Positions 1 to 9,144 of a DNA stretch of 64,000 bases are shown piece by piece. The position numbers and the translations under genes were made by a program. This DNA comes from JTS-RE37 sp963756115. GTDB taxonomy: Bacteria > Bacteroidota > Bacteroidia > Flavobacteriales > Flavobacteriaceae. Position 1 is the stretch's first letter, and every line of letters begins with the position of its first letter. The stretch lies in NCBI GenBank assembly GCA_963756115.1, contig CAVWMN010000003.1:248001-312000 (forward strand). The letters run 5' to 3'. The notes under the pieces are model-generated. The model was given only the letters and a program-made list of their open reading frames with translations. It was not told where the DNA came from and ran no database searches.

Positions 1-1181
1 GGGTACCACGGACTTTTAAAAGGACGCCCAAAATCCGGGTATCTTTTTCTCAATACTATAAGGTTGATATGTGCGATAACATAAGCTACAAGCCAAACCG
101 TTCCGGCGGAAATCATCAATGTCAATATAATACCATCTTGGTCCCTGAGGAGAATGCTCGGTATCATAATAAGTGAGGCTACGAACATAATACCCAACCA
201 AGGTGTTTTGGTTTTGGGCTGTAACTTCATAAATAGACTTGGTAATTGATGGTTTTGGGCCATACCGTAAAGCATTCGAGGAATGGTTGCCAAAACCGTG
301 TTGATTGTACTGCAGGTTGCAGTTATCGCCAATACCGCGAGAATTAATTTTCCTGATTCCCCAAAAAGGGCTGAGACCAGAACCGTATGGGGAATTTCAG
401 ATTCGGCCAAGGCGGTCTGGGGCCCGCTGAAATATCCCGCCAGAGCTACCAAGGTATAAACGACTAACAAAACTACGGCTGCCAAAATCATTGATCGGGG
501 AATGTTTTTGGTGGGATTTTTGGTCTCCTCGATCATTGGGCATACGAATTCTAAGCCAAAAAAGGACCACAATGCCAGCATGGTTAGACTTAATACACTG
601 ATATCTAAATTTTTAAAGCTTTCCCAAATTGTCAAAAATGATCCGCCATGGGGTTCGCTTGCAGTCAATCCGGTTATACCGATAACGAGTAATGATGTCA
701 CCATCAAATACGCTAACAAGTTCTGTATTTTAGCGAAAAAATCCACTCCCATTATATTAAGTAACATCAAAATAATAATAATCAGCCAGCCGATTTGTAC
801 AAAGGATCCTGGGAACAAGGTGTTTAATACGGCTTCCAATAAGAACAATTCTGCCGATAATCCAAAAATTGCTGGTGCCAAATACCCGGCAATTGTTGCC
901 ACTATGGCTGGCACGTGCCCAATTGCTACTTCTGTGTAAGCACTGATACTGCCAGCTTTGGGTAGCATGAGCGCCAATTCGGAAAAAGTAAACACATAGC
1001 AAAGTGTCAGAATAAATGCAATAAGGAGTGCCGCAAAAAAATCGCCTCCTCCATGACCGACTCCCTGTAGAATACTTACGAATACCACTTGTGCGACCAC
1101 CACGCCCACCGCAATGGCAAACAATGAGCGGAGGCCCAAGACTCTTTTCAAAGTTCCTGAAGATCCTTCAGAGGTATTCAT
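1..1181 (-). CDS. APC-superfamily amino-acid permease (C-terminus beyond window)
   Basis: The frame is open without interruption from an ATG at 1181 to the window edge, about 393 codons, so the protein is cut by the window and not broken. The product is a chain of hydrophobic helices with the early LPKAGSISAYTE segment and later ATCSTINTVLATIPRMLYGMA stretch typical of APC-type amino-acid/polyamine transporters in the inner membrane. Its ATG overlaps the TGA of the upstream gene (ATGA at 1178-1181), so the two are probably translationally coupled. Several short ORFs in other frames across this stretch are shadows. The substrate cannot be told from sequence. Confidence 0.85.
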   Translation of the reverse strand, partial: MNTSEGSSGTLKRVLGLRSLFAIAVGVVVAQVVFVSILQGVGHGGGDFFAALLIAFILTLCYVFTFSELALMLPKAGSISAYTEVAIGHVPAIVATIAGYLAPAIFGLSAELFLLEAVLNTLFPGSFVQIGWLIIIILMLLNIMGVDFFAKIQNLLAYLMVTSLLVIGITGLTASEPHGGSFLTIWESFKNLDISVLSLTMLALWSFFGLEFVCPMIEETKNPTKNIPRSMILAAVVLLVVYTLVALAGYFSGPQTALAESEIPHTVLVSALFGESGKLILAVLAITATCSTINTVLATIPRMLYGMAQNHQLPSLFMKLQPKTKTPWLGIMFVASLIMIPSILLRDQDGIILTLMISAGTVWLVAYVIAHINLIVLRKRYPDFGRPFKSPWY

Positions 1182-2155
1182 AATTTCAAGGTATATATCA
1201 TCAATCCGCTGTCCTTACCGGAAATAAAACCATCAGTTGAAAAAGGCTCGTTGCCTTTGGCTTCAATTTCCGTAGCTACTCTTTTCTGACGGCGGAAGGG
1301 AGCAAAGTAAATCCGGGCTGCTCCAAGAGCTTCACATGCAGCTCCCGTCCATTGATTTGTTCCGGCAATAACCATGTATTTATACCCTTGTTTTTGAAAA
1401 CTTTCAAAAGAGGATATAAAAAGTTCGAAGGTGTGTTCAGAGGGAAGTTCAGCAGATCGGGCGATCATTGCGATGTAACCTACTTCTCCTTTTTGGAGCG
1501 CCTTTTTCAAAACAGGATACTTGTCCTTTAGCGCTTGTATAGCTATATGTTCATGGTTATGAATAAAATCGATTATGGGATTTTGATACAAAAATGTTGC
1601 CTCCAGAAATGGGTCATTTTGTCGCCATTTTACCTCTTTATCCGGTAATGTGATGTTTAGCGAACCTCCGATTATTTTGGCACGATCATTCCTAATTACC
1701 AGAGAATGGCGAAACGTATCCCCATTCATCCTAATTGCCCCGATTGGATGGGATGGATCTGTCATAAAGATCAATCGTACAAACCATAATAAAAGATTCT
1801 CTTTAGTCCAAGCTCCAAAGGAATTATTTCCCAAAGCGTCTGAATGGGTTATATCAAGTATATTTTCGGGAATTTGTTTAGGGGGATGAACGTATCGATT
1901 CATGGGTTCATTAACGGCAAACGAACAGGCAATTATACGTGCCAATTCTAATATTTGATTTAAGTCATTTTTTCTTAACGGCCCTGGCGCATATTTGTGG
2001 CTTCGAAATTTTCGAGCCGATTCAAAATCCACTGGAGGGAGGTTATTTGGAAGACTATAAAGCCCATGTCGCTCAATGTCAGCAGCTGTTGGATACTTAC
2101 ACCACGGCAGTTTTAAGGGAAGGATTGGTTGGTTCATTCTACCTACAAGATACAT
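1178..2155 (-). CDS. Unrecognised 325-aa protein, possible GNAT-like C-terminal half
   Basis: This is the first gene of a two-gene operon with the permease, joined by an ATGA overlap. There is no signal peptide or membrane helix. The C-terminal half contains alternating strands and helices ending in a YKYMVIAGTNQWTGAACEAL segment followed by a GAARIYFAPF strand. That resembles the end of a GNAT acetyltransferase fold, but I do not see a clear acetyl-CoA loop, so this is only a suggestion. An alternative start is Met7. The pairing with a permease suggests action on the transported amino acid or a derivative (inference). Confidence 0.75.
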   Translation of the reverse strand: MYLVGRMNQPILPLKLPWCKYPTAADIERHGLYSLPNNLPPVDFESARKFRSHKYAPGPLRKNDLNQILELARIIACSFAVNEPMNRYVHPPKQIPENILDITHSDALGNNSFGAWTKENLLLWFVRLIFMTDPSHPIGAIRMNGDTFRHSLVIRNDRAKIIGGSLNITLPDKEVKWRQNDPFLEATFLYQNPIIDFIHNHEHIAIQALKDKYPVLKKALQKGEVGYIAMIARSAELPSEHTFELFISSFESFQKQGYKYMVIAGTNQWTGAACEALGAARIYFAPFRRQKRVATEIEAKGNEPFSTDGFISGKDSGLMIYTLKL

Positions 2156-2308
2156 ATAATCCTTTGATTAATAAGACTTTAAAAAGCGCTACCTACGAGA
2201 CAAAAAAAAATCATGTGGGTTTGCAACTGAAATAATTTAAAAAAATATCAAAGTCATAATGGTAACAACAGCAATTTGCGATTGGTTTTATCGTTCCCCG
2301 TTTTCCAA

Positions 2309-2500
2309 TTAACATGCTATTTTAATTATCTTACCCTCATAGGAAATCAATCGTAAAAACAGGGTACGAAATGGATCATCATTAGTGCAATAACAATAAA
2401 ATTCCTTACTGCCTGCGAAACTATAACTGTGGATAACCGCCAAATGAATTCTGCTGTCCATAACGACAAGCGGATGCTCTTGATACTTTAATAGGATTTG
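2309..2500 (-). pseudogene. Possible C-terminal gene remnant next to the repeat
   Basis: A minus-strand frame ends at 2309 and its last ~60 codons read like protein, with strand-like segments such as HPLVVMDSRIHLAVIHSY and a final LRLISYEGKIIKIAC. Upstream the frame runs into the tRNA-derived repeat at 2499, which is non-coding, so only a tail would survive. I do not recognise the family. It could also be chance. The stretch 2156-2308 shows nothing I can name. Confidence 0.2.
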
Positions 2501-2694
2501 CCCGTAAACTATTATTTTACAGGCTTTTAATACCAATTCGGAAATCTCCGAGCGGTCTGGACGGGACTTCCTTCGGCTTTGCCTCAGGATAAACCTCTCG
2601 TCCCTTGTATATTCCCGGGATAATGGTACAGAAATGAAAAAACCCCCAACTTTCGTTAAAGGCTTTTGGGGTCTGGACGGGACTTCCTTCGGCT
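2499..2694. repeat. tRNA-Asp trailer repeat, distal boundary of the island
   Basis: This ~190-bp stretch is a close copy of 13525-13708, the region just 3' of tRNA-Asp. Shared in the same order are a terminator-like hairpin (GCCCGTAAAC arm at 2499), a first 3' tRNA fragment TCTGGACGGGACT at 2556, a GC-rich motif TCCTTCGGCTTTGCCTCAGG, a second terminator hairpin with GAAA-type loop (about 2638-2668) and a second tRNA 3' fragment at 2672. The tRNA fragment stops inside the T-loop, the usual crossover place of tRNA-targeting tyrosine recombinases. I read it as the distal att copy of the island. Confidence 0.8.
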
Positions 2695-2695
2695 T

Positions 2696-3172
2696 GAAGA
2701 TGGTAATGGTAGAATTGGTAGGGCTGTGGCCGAAAAAGCACTTTCTCAAAGCATTGGACGTCCAGTTTTGTTTAGTCTTTCCAAATCAATTGAGGGCAAA
2801 AAGAAAAATTACTATGATGCTTTAAAAACTGCTCAACGTTCTAATGAAATTACAGACTGGATAAGCTACTTTATCACAACTGTTTTGGATGCCCAAATAG
2901 ATGCCGAGCAAGAAATCGAATTTACCCTAAAGAAAACAAAGTTCTTTGACCAACATAAGGATGAACTAAATGACCGCCAACAAAAAGTAGTTCGAAGAAT
3001 GTTGGAAGAAGGCCATCAAGGTTTTGAGGGAGGGATGAACGCTCGTAAATATGTTTCCATTGCTAGTACATCAAAGGCAACTGCCACGAGGGATTTACAA
3101 GACTTGGTTGAAAAAAATATTTTCAAGCCTATTGGGGGTGGGAGGAGTACGAGGTATGAGATTAAGATTTAA
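2696..3172 (+). pseudogene. Fic-family protein, 5' half lost at the active-site motif
   Basis: From 2696 the frame reads EDGNGRIGRAV, which is the Fic active-site motif HPFxxGNGRxxR without its HPF. The catalytic His and the whole N-terminal half are missing, and in their place directly upstream sits the tRNA-derived sequence ending TCCTTCGGCTT. The remaining ~158 codons keep the Fic C-terminal helices and a winged-helix-like tail (STSKATATRDLQDLVEKNIF). The ATG at 2666 lies within the repeat and is not a natural start. A Fic protein would normally AMP-ylate or otherwise modify a target; this one should be inactive. Recombination at the island boundary appears to have cut the gene. Confidence 0.8.
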
Positions 3173-3400
3173 TTATACAATTTCGCCTGCCCGAAAAGCT
3201 TAATGTGGAAACCTTGTCAAGATATTCTGCCTATTCTTCCGTATTAATAGATGTAGCACAGTCCTAAAATTGGTTCTTTTTACAAGACTTTACCTTTCAC
3301 ATAAAAATCAAAGGATTTTACATTGCTTTTTATCCCATTCAAATAATAATCGAAAATCATCTATTAATAGTTCACATATTGTTCAAGAAAAAAGGGCCAT

Positions 3401-5593
3401 ATGTACAGAATATCAACCTTTATAGTATTGGTTTTGGTTATCGCTACAGCCAATGCACAACAGGACGTAAAAATCTCCAAAATAAAGGATCCTGTAAAAA
3501 TCGATGGAATTTTAAACGAGCCATTATGGTCAACTCTTAACAAAGCCAGCCCTTTTTTGAACCAATGGCCCAAAGATGTCGGAAATGCAAAACTACAGAC
3601 TGAAGTCAGGCTTGCCTATGACAATGAGTACCTGTATGTTGGAATTACGTGTTTTGATCAATCAAACAAGCATATCATAAGAACCCTTAAAAGAGACCAA
3701 GACGATGAACATTTTGGAAGTGATGGCATTGCGATAGTCTTGGACCCCTTTAACCAGAAGACAAATGGTTTCTTCTTCGGAGTCAATGCAGGAGGTGCCC
3801 AGTTTGAAGGTTTGATAAGTGTAGAAGGAAACGAATCATTTATCAATGAAAACTGGGACAACAAATGGTTTTCGGAAATTTCTTTGGGAGATAATGTTTG
3901 GTACGTTGAAATGGCCATTCCCTTCAGGACCTTAAGATACGATCCATCCAACATGATCTGGGGGTTGAACTTTGTCAGAAATGATATGAAAAACAACTAC
4001 TACACCTCTTGGAACCGTGTTCCCCTGAATTTGAACACTATAAATCTAGGTTATACCGGCAAGATGATCTGGGATGAAAATCCGCCGAACCCTAAAAAAG
4101 GCAATATCAATCTTCTACCTTATGTCGCCGGTGGCGTAACCAAAGATCATGTATCCGATTATAGGGCAGACTATACGTTTGAAGCAGGCATTGAAGCAAA
4201 ACTAGCCATTTCACCCTCGATGAATCTCGATTTGACCATTAATCCTGATTTTTCCAATGTTGACGTCGACCAACAAATTACCAACCTCACTAGATTTCCT
4301 TTGTTCTTTCCAGAAAGAAGGGGTTTTTTCCTAGAAAACAGTGATCTGTTCACCTCTTTCGGGAAAGAAAACATCAACCCTTTCTTTTCAAGAAGAATAG
4401 GGTTGCAAAACGGTACCCCGATTCCTATCCACTATGGAGCAAGAGTGTCAGGAAACGTAACGAATAAACTTAGGGTTGGCCTAATGAATATACAAACGGG
4501 TAAAACAGATGCTGTGAATCCCCAGAACTATTTTGTTTCCGCTCTTTCACAACGTGTTGGCAAAAGATCCACTTTCGATGCCCTATTTGTTAATCGACAG
4601 CGTACATCAAGCCGTTCAGATTCGACCCAAAGTGCTTTCAATCGGGTCTTGGCCCTAGAATATAATTTTTTGGATGAACCTGGCAAATGGAGCGCCAACC
4701 TAGGTGTTCACAAGTCTTTCAATCCAGGTGATCTGGATGGGGAATATTATTATACCAGTACGATTCGATTCAATAACAAAAATATATTGGTCCGTTTAAA
4801 AGGGGATAGGGTGGGTGAGAACTATCTTACGGATGTAGGTTTTGTACCCAGGTTGAACAATTTCGATGCGGAAAGTGAGTCTGTGATAAGACTTGGGTAC
4901 TACGAACTATCGCAACTAGTCGTCTATAATTTCTTCCCAAAAAAAGAGACTTCAAAATACAACCTGCACGGACCAAGGGTTTCCACACGGGTTTTCTTGA
5001 ACACTGATGGGTCACTTAATTCTTCATTTGCCGGGTTCTATTATTTCTTTGATTTCAAAAATCAGAATGCCTTGGAACTAAACTATGTAAATGAGAAGAA
5101 CGATTTGCCATTTGATTCATTTATTGTGGGCGGTATTCCATTCCCCAAAGGGTATTACTCTTATGACACCTTCGGTTTCTGGTTTCGGCTGGATCCCAGA
5201 AAAAGAATATCAGGAAGTTTAGGAGTGGATTACGGTACTTTCTATGATGGCAACCGACTTTCGATCAATGCGCAGTCAAATATCCGCTTTCAACCGTGGG
5301 GTAATTTTAGCTTACGGTACGATTTTAACGACGTGAGCTTGCCCTCAGGTCTCGAAAGCGACCAACTTCACCTATTTGGGCTAACCTCCGAAATATCGTT
5401 CTCGAACAAGATGTTCTGGACCACATTCCTACAATACAATACCCAAATCGACAACATCAATCTCAATAGCAGGTTTCAGTGGAGATTTCTGCCTATGTCG
5501 GACTTTTTTGTGGTGTACACTGAAAATTATTTTCCGGAAAACCTGACCATAAATAACAGGGGTTTGATTCTAAAATTGACCTATTGGTTTTAA
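3401..5593 (+). CDS. CBM9-like domain plus DUF5916 outer-membrane barrel protein
   Basis: Signal peptide at residues 1-19 (cleavage near ANA-QQ). Residues ~25-215 form a carbohydrate-binding family 9-like domain (KIDGILNEPLW near the start, TEVRLAYDNEYLYVG, MAIPFRTLRY). From ~235 to the end is DUF5916 (NLDLTINPDFSNVDVDQQITN, FPERRGFFLENSDLF), followed by repeated aromatic-ended beta strands and a terminal LTYWF that fits a barrel end. The 730-aa length is usual for this family. The function is unknown; it is presumably an outer-membrane protein. It is monocistronic and lies within the AT-rich island, 228 bp after the broken fic gene. Confidence 0.88.
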   Translation: MYRISTFIVLVLVIATANAQQDVKISKIKDPVKIDGILNEPLWSTLNKASPFLNQWPKDVGNAKLQTEVRLAYDNEYLYVGITCFDQSNKHIIRTLKRDQDDEHFGSDGIAIVLDPFNQKTNGFFFGVNAGGAQFEGLISVEGNESFINENWDNKWFSEISLGDNVWYVEMAIPFRTLRYDPSNMIWGLNFVRNDMKNNYYTSWNRVPLNLNTINLGYTGKMIWDENPPNPKKGNINLLPYVAGGVTKDHVSDYRADYTFEAGIEAKLAISPSMNLDLTINPDFSNVDVDQQITNLTRFPLFFPERRGFFLENSDLFTSFGKENINPFFSRRIGLQNGTPIPIHYGARVSGNVTNKLRVGLMNIQTGKTDAVNPQNYFVSALSQRVGKRSTFDALFVNRQRTSSRSDSTQSAFNRVLALEYNFLDEPGKWSANLGVHKSFNPGDLDGEYYYTSTIRFNNKNILVRLKGDRVGENYLTDVGFVPRLNNFDAESESVIRLGYYELSQLVVYNFFPKKETSKYNLHGPRVSTRVFLNTDGSLNSSFAGFYYFFDFKNQNALELNYVNEKNDLPFDSFIVGGIPFPKGYYSYDTFGFWFRLDPRKRISGSLGVDYGTFYDGNRLSINAQSNIRFQPWGNFSLRYDFNDVSLPSGLESDQLHLFGLTSEISFSNKMFWTTFLQYNTQIDNINLNSRFQWRFLPMSDFFVVYTENYFPENLTINNRGLILKLTYWF

Positions 5594-6163
5594 AATCATT
5601 AAAAATTGAAGAGAAGAAAATTCATTGGAATAAGCGCAATAACTTTCAGATTCTTCAGTTTTGGTCTTTTCTTTATAAAAGGATCATCTTCAGGAATGCT
5701 CCAAGTTCCAATATAGAAGGATAACTTTTCAAGGGGATTTTATGGTGAGTACGCAGTATTGCAGATTGTTAACATTGGACCAAGCGATAAATTGATCCTA
5801 TTTTTCATTTTTTGATTTCGACAACGACAAAATGGGCTTTAGGTGGCTCGATGCACTACATTTAAAATGATACTCTATTCGCTTTTAAAAAGTTCGTTTT
5901 TTTTATTTGGATCTGTTTTGCGTACTTATTTATTGGCTCTGTTGCGATTTTAGCAGTATTCAGAATATCTTGTGGGATAAACCTCTTAACAAACCCGTTC
6001 GATAATTACACGACAAGAGAAACGGCAGTGGACAATAAATGGGCCTATTTTTTAAACGTTTGGCAGTTTTAAAAGTCTGTCCATCTAAAGTTTTTAATAT
6101 GTTGTTGTTTTTAAATTAAATTATGAACGCTTTCTTAGAGCTATGTTTTTTTTAAACGGTTTG
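5594..6163. other. Intergenic stretch with traces of degraded coding sequence
   Basis: No intact gene is visible. Two short plus-strand pieces look like remnants: one ends FRWLDALHLK at a TGA near 5868, overlapping an ATG at 5867. A second open stretch of ~68 codons to a TAA at ~6073 has a hydrophobic helix followed by TTRETAVDNKWAYFLNVWQF, but lacks a start codon and is in a different frame from the ATG at 5867. This fits one or two small genes decayed by frameshift. I do not recognise the family. Confidence 0.3.
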
Positions 6164-7015
6164 TTATGAAACTTTGATCGCCGTTACTTCCAATTCAGGA
6201 TCATTTACCAGAAGGGATGTAACCACATTGTCTTTTAGGTTAAATCTTACCTTTACCGATGGCGCGCCGTTATACATAAAACTTCCATTTCCGAGATAAT
6301 ATATTGAACCTCCAAATCCCCCGATGCGGGCGAGTGACAACCTTTTCTGCATATTGACGGCTACCGTAAATCCATCTTTCTCTCCGTCGCCATATTTGTA
6401 GTCTCCTACGTATTTTTTTTGCGCCTCTTCAGGCATCTTCTCATATTTTTCACCATCGGCGTCACCTAAACCTTCTAAATAGTCTATGGTTCGCCTTAGA
6501 TTGTCATTTTGCTTTTGCGTCATATCACCTTTCATCCGTTCCCCGGCATATGCGTGATTCAATAGGCTTATACCATGAGGGCCAAGTGTTTTTTGAATAC
6601 CGGAATGAAGTTCGATAATAGATTTTACTACCTCATAATTCCCTAACATGGCAAATGTGAATATGGAAGGTCTGGCACCTTTGCTCATTAGATAGAGTGC
6701 GATATCCCGTCTTCCAACATGTGATGCTGCACCAATAGCGGACTCGAAGTCGCCAAAACGCCATTCCCAGACAGCACGTGCCAACTCCGGTCTTTTTTCC
6801 ACCAAATTCTTTACCGCCTCCAAATCGGAATGTGATTTCCCCACTACCGTACCGACAACCTCTGGGTCGATGTTCGGCCAATATTTAGGTACTTCACTAC
6901 TAATTTCACTATTTAAAATACCATTCGTTTTTCCAGTATTAGCACTAACAAGGCTTGATACCGACAAACCTAGTAAACCTAACGCTGAATTTTTAATTAC
7001 TTTTCTTCTGTCCAT
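6164..7015 (-). CDS. Secreted ankyrin-like protein with twin-arginine-type leader
   Basis: The N-terminus MDRRKVIKNSALGLLGLSVSS has an Arg-Arg pair followed by a hydrophobic stretch, as in Tat or twin-Arg lipobox-free leaders. Residues ~60-135 contain ankyrin-like helix pairs (SDLEAVKNLVEKRPELAR, GRRDIALYLMSKGARPSIFTFAMLGNYEVVKSIIE). The C-terminal part (YVGDYKYGDGEKDGFTVAV to the end) resembles the small beta domain often attached to such periplasmic proteins. Its role is unknown. It is separated from the lipoprotein operon by 114 bp on the same strand, so it may be read through from it. Confidence 0.75.
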   Translation of the reverse strand: MDRRKVIKNSALGLLGLSVSSLVSANTGKTNGILNSEISSEVPKYWPNIDPEVVGTVVGKSHSDLEAVKNLVEKRPELARAVWEWRFGDFESAIGAASHVGRRDIALYLMSKGARPSIFTFAMLGNYEVVKSIIELHSGIQKTLGPHGISLLNHAYAGERMKGDMTQKQNDNLRRTIDYLEGLGDADGEKYEKMPEEAQKKYVGDYKYGDGEKDGFTVAVNMQKRLSLARIGGFGGSIYYLGNGSFMYNGAPSVKVRFNLKDNVVTSLLVNDPELEVTAIKVS

Positions 7016-7129
7016 ATTCTTATTTCTGTTTTGAATTTTTTGTATACTTTATTTGGGTGATTCGGATATTTTTAGATGGTTAAGCTACAGCAATGATTGC
7101 AAAGCCAACATGATTATTTTTTTCATAGT

Positions 7130-7669
7130 CTAATTATTCGAACGTTTCCAGATGGCTTTAGGCTGTTTTATCCAAATTTGACTTTCAAGGTCAAAGATTT
7201 CACTCTCGGTACGGATTGTGGAATCATTAAGAAATGTATGTGTGTCTTTATGGCGCTCTGCAGCCCCGTTTGAATATATTATTTCAAAATTTGATTTCCT
7301 TATAATGGAATCAGGAAAATAGCTCGTGCTTTTGACACTACCCATTTGTCCCTTTTGTACAAAGATTACCGAGTCGATTATTGGATCTTTGTACTCCGTT
7401 ACATTCCAAAATACAATCGTATCGCCAGTTTGGGTAAAACCAAAAATAGTACCTTTCAAAGTATCGGGTCCTGGCATTTCGAACATCATGGTAAATGAAT
7501 CAAACCCAACGGTCGTATCCTTTGGGTAGTGAACCCATGTACCATTATCTTTTGTGATTTTTTCAAAGAACTTTTTTGAATTCTCGATCTTTTCAAATTG
7601 GGTTCGTTCCGTACATGAAAAAACGAACAGGGCACTAATTACGATACCAATAGATTTTGATTTTTTCAT
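7130..7669 (-). CDS. Small lipoprotein, lipocalin/DUF1579-like beta protein
   Basis: Signal peptide with lipobox ALFVFSC (lipidated Cys near residue 19), then alternating beta strands with a repeated pattern GTWVHYP / GTIFGFTQTGDTIVFWNVTEY and a final WIKQPKAIWKR. This resembles Bacteroidota DUF1579-like lipoproteins, without certainty. Its ATG overlaps the DoxX stop (7666-7669), so it is the third gene of an SMP-30 / DoxX / lipoprotein operon. Confidence 0.75.
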   Translation of the reverse strand: MKKSKSIGIVISALFVFSCTERTQFEKIENSKKFFEKITKDNGTWVHYPKDTTVGFDSFTMMFEMPGPDTLKGTIFGFTQTGDTIVFWNVTEYKDPIIDSVIFVQKGQMGSVKSTSYFPDSIIRKSNFEIIYSNGAAERHKDTHTFLNDSTIRTESEIFDLESQIWIKQPKAIWKRSNN

Positions 7670-8049
7670 CTGTTGAACAATTTGAAGGGCATGTTGGGCT
7701 TAAAAAATAGTATAGAAGACAATAACAGGTAATTGAACGCGAGTTCAGCTTCCCCAAAAATCAATCCTTTATGGCCAATGAATACCGCTACGAGCATCAC
7801 TATAATTATAAGTGCGGTAAAGAAGCGTGTCCAGATATTGAGAATAGTCATCAACCCACCTAAGCATTCAGAGATTTTTGCCACGTAAGCGGCGATGGCG
7901 GGAAACGGTATTCCCAAGGATTCTAGATATCCGGCAAAACCAGACATTCCACCCAACAACAAAGGTTCATAACTGTGAAAGATTAACATGATACCTAGCC
8001 AATATCGAATCAACCATGTCAAATTAAAAAAGGGCAGTTTTTTAGTCAT
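7666..8049 (-). CDS. DoxX-family membrane protein
   Basis: The 127 residues carry about four hydrophobic helices and the DoxX-type pattern WLIRYWLGIMLIFHSYEPLL at the start and a central helix beginning AKISECLGGLMTIL. DoxX relatives are inner-membrane proteins linked to redox or quinone partners; the exact role here is open. It overlaps the SMP-30-like gene by 8 bp and the lipoprotein gene by 4 bp, indicating tight coupling. Confidence 0.85.
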   Translation of the reverse strand: MTKKLPFFNLTWLIRYWLGIMLIFHSYEPLLLGGMSGFAGYLESLGIPFPAIAAYVAKISECLGGLMTILNIWTRFFTALIIIVMLVAVFIGHKGLIFGEAELAFNYLLLSSILFFKPNMPFKLFNR

Positions 8050-9055
8050 CCAAGTTTATTTTTAAAACAACCGGCTCATAAAGCTTATCCAAGGCATACA
8101 GGCTTCCATCTTGGTTAAAACTTCCGAATTGTGCATTGGCCAAGTAATAGAAATGTTCCTCCACTATTTCTCCCGTGGTGGGGTTGTCCATCATCGGATG
8201 GTTTAGCTCCAAAACTTCAGAAGTTACAATGGCATCTTTTTCTTGACTCAGACCGAACCTTCGTACCGCCTTTATGTCTGGTTGAACACCGATTAAAAAA
8301 CCTTTATGGTAGTAAAGGCCATCGATGCTTTCCCGACCTGATATTTTCACTTCTTTGGGAGCGGAGAGTCCTTTTATCTCCTTTGATTTCAAATCTATCT
8401 TGGCTATCCCTTGAGAATGCGCGACAAACAGGTAATTATCGACTTCAGAGTAGGCAAGGCCATTCGGATAAGGAAAATCGGAAAGATCAAATGCCTTCTG
8501 TAGTTCATCATTTGCACCTATTTTGTAAATGGCATGCTCGTTGAACATGTGGGTGATGTAAACGGTACCATCGTTGGCTATGGCCATATCATTAAAAAAG
8601 TGAACCTCCTTTTCGTTATCTAAAACATACTTTTTAAGAAGTGTACCGGTGTCTAGGTCAAACTTAAAAATACCGGAGGGCCTTCCGTCAACATCATCTT
8701 TTCGTTTATATCCTACCAGGTTCTCGCCTCCGGTACTGCAAGCCCAAAGAAGCCTTTTTCTAAAATCGATTTGCATTCCGATGACCATCCATAGGCCATT
8801 TTCTTTTTGATCGACAAAATCCGTGATTTCGCCCTCGGTATCTATTCTAAGGATTTTACCTTTTCTAGTGCTTCCCATATAAAAGGATGCCGTTTTGGGA
8901 TCATAGGCTATACTCTCGGGTATCAAATCTTTTTCAGGTACGGCGAAAGCTATATGGCTATTATTTGATCGCTTCGGTGATTCTTGGGAGACCGAAAACT
9001 GCATGGCGCCAAGGCAAAATAGTATCAAGTGGTATTTTATAGGTAATCGTTGCAT
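8042..9055 (-). CDS. SMP-30/gluconolactonase-like beta-propeller protein, secreted
   Basis: Signal peptide (cleavage near FSVSQ-ES) is followed by six-bladed-propeller repeats: PESIAYDPKTASFYMGST, GRPSGIFKFDLDTGTLLKKY, HFFNDMAIANDGTVYITHM, YPNGLAYSEVDNYLFVAH. The NDMA and PNGLA segments match the metal-site strands of the SMP-30/strictosidine-synthase-like superfamily, so it may hydrolyse a lactone or simply bind ligands in the periplasm (inference). It is the first gene of the DoxX/lipoprotein operon. Its start codon lies one base from the arm of a 12-bp inverted repeat (9057-9068 with 9133-9144). Confidence 0.82.
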   Translation of the reverse strand: MQRLPIKYHLILFCLGAMQFSVSQESPKRSNNSHIAFAVPEKDLIPESIAYDPKTASFYMGSTRKGKILRIDTEGEITDFVDQKENGLWMVIGMQIDFRKRLLWACSTGGENLVGYKRKDDVDGRPSGIFKFDLDTGTLLKKYVLDNEKEVHFFNDMAIANDGTVYITHMFNEHAIYKIGANDELQKAFDLSDFPYPNGLAYSEVDNYLFVAHSQGIAKIDLKSKEIKGLSAPKEVKISGRESIDGLYYHKGFLIGVQPDIKAVRRFGLSQEKDAIVTSEVLELNHPMMDNPTTGEIVEEHFYYLANAQFGSFNQDGSLYALDKLYEPVVLKINLDD

Positions 9056-9056
9056 G

Positions 9057-9144
9057 TAAGGAAGCTTTTGAAGTTTATAAATCCGGACTTGAAATTAATG
9101 GATGTTCGTTAGCGCCATTGGATTTTTATTCCAAAGCTTCCTTA
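9057..9144. promoter_or_regulatory. 12-bp inverted repeat in the divergent control region
   Basis: TAAGGAAGCTTT at 9057-9068 is exactly inverted at 9133-9144 with 64 bp between. In the leader RNA of the SMP-30-like gene the two arms would pair and place the start codon directly after the stem. As DNA it could be a paired site for the divergently encoded LytTR regulator. Which of the two applies is not decidable here. Confidence 0.45.

Noticed and set aside
1..1181. Permease looked broken into pieces because only short ORFs in other frames were listed there
   Set aside because: The real frame is open from ATG 1181 to the window edge; the short ORFs are shadows.
2309..2749. 146-aa minus-strand ORF over the island boundary
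   Set aside because: Its first half lies within the tRNA-derived repeat; only the last ~60 codons could be a gene remnant.
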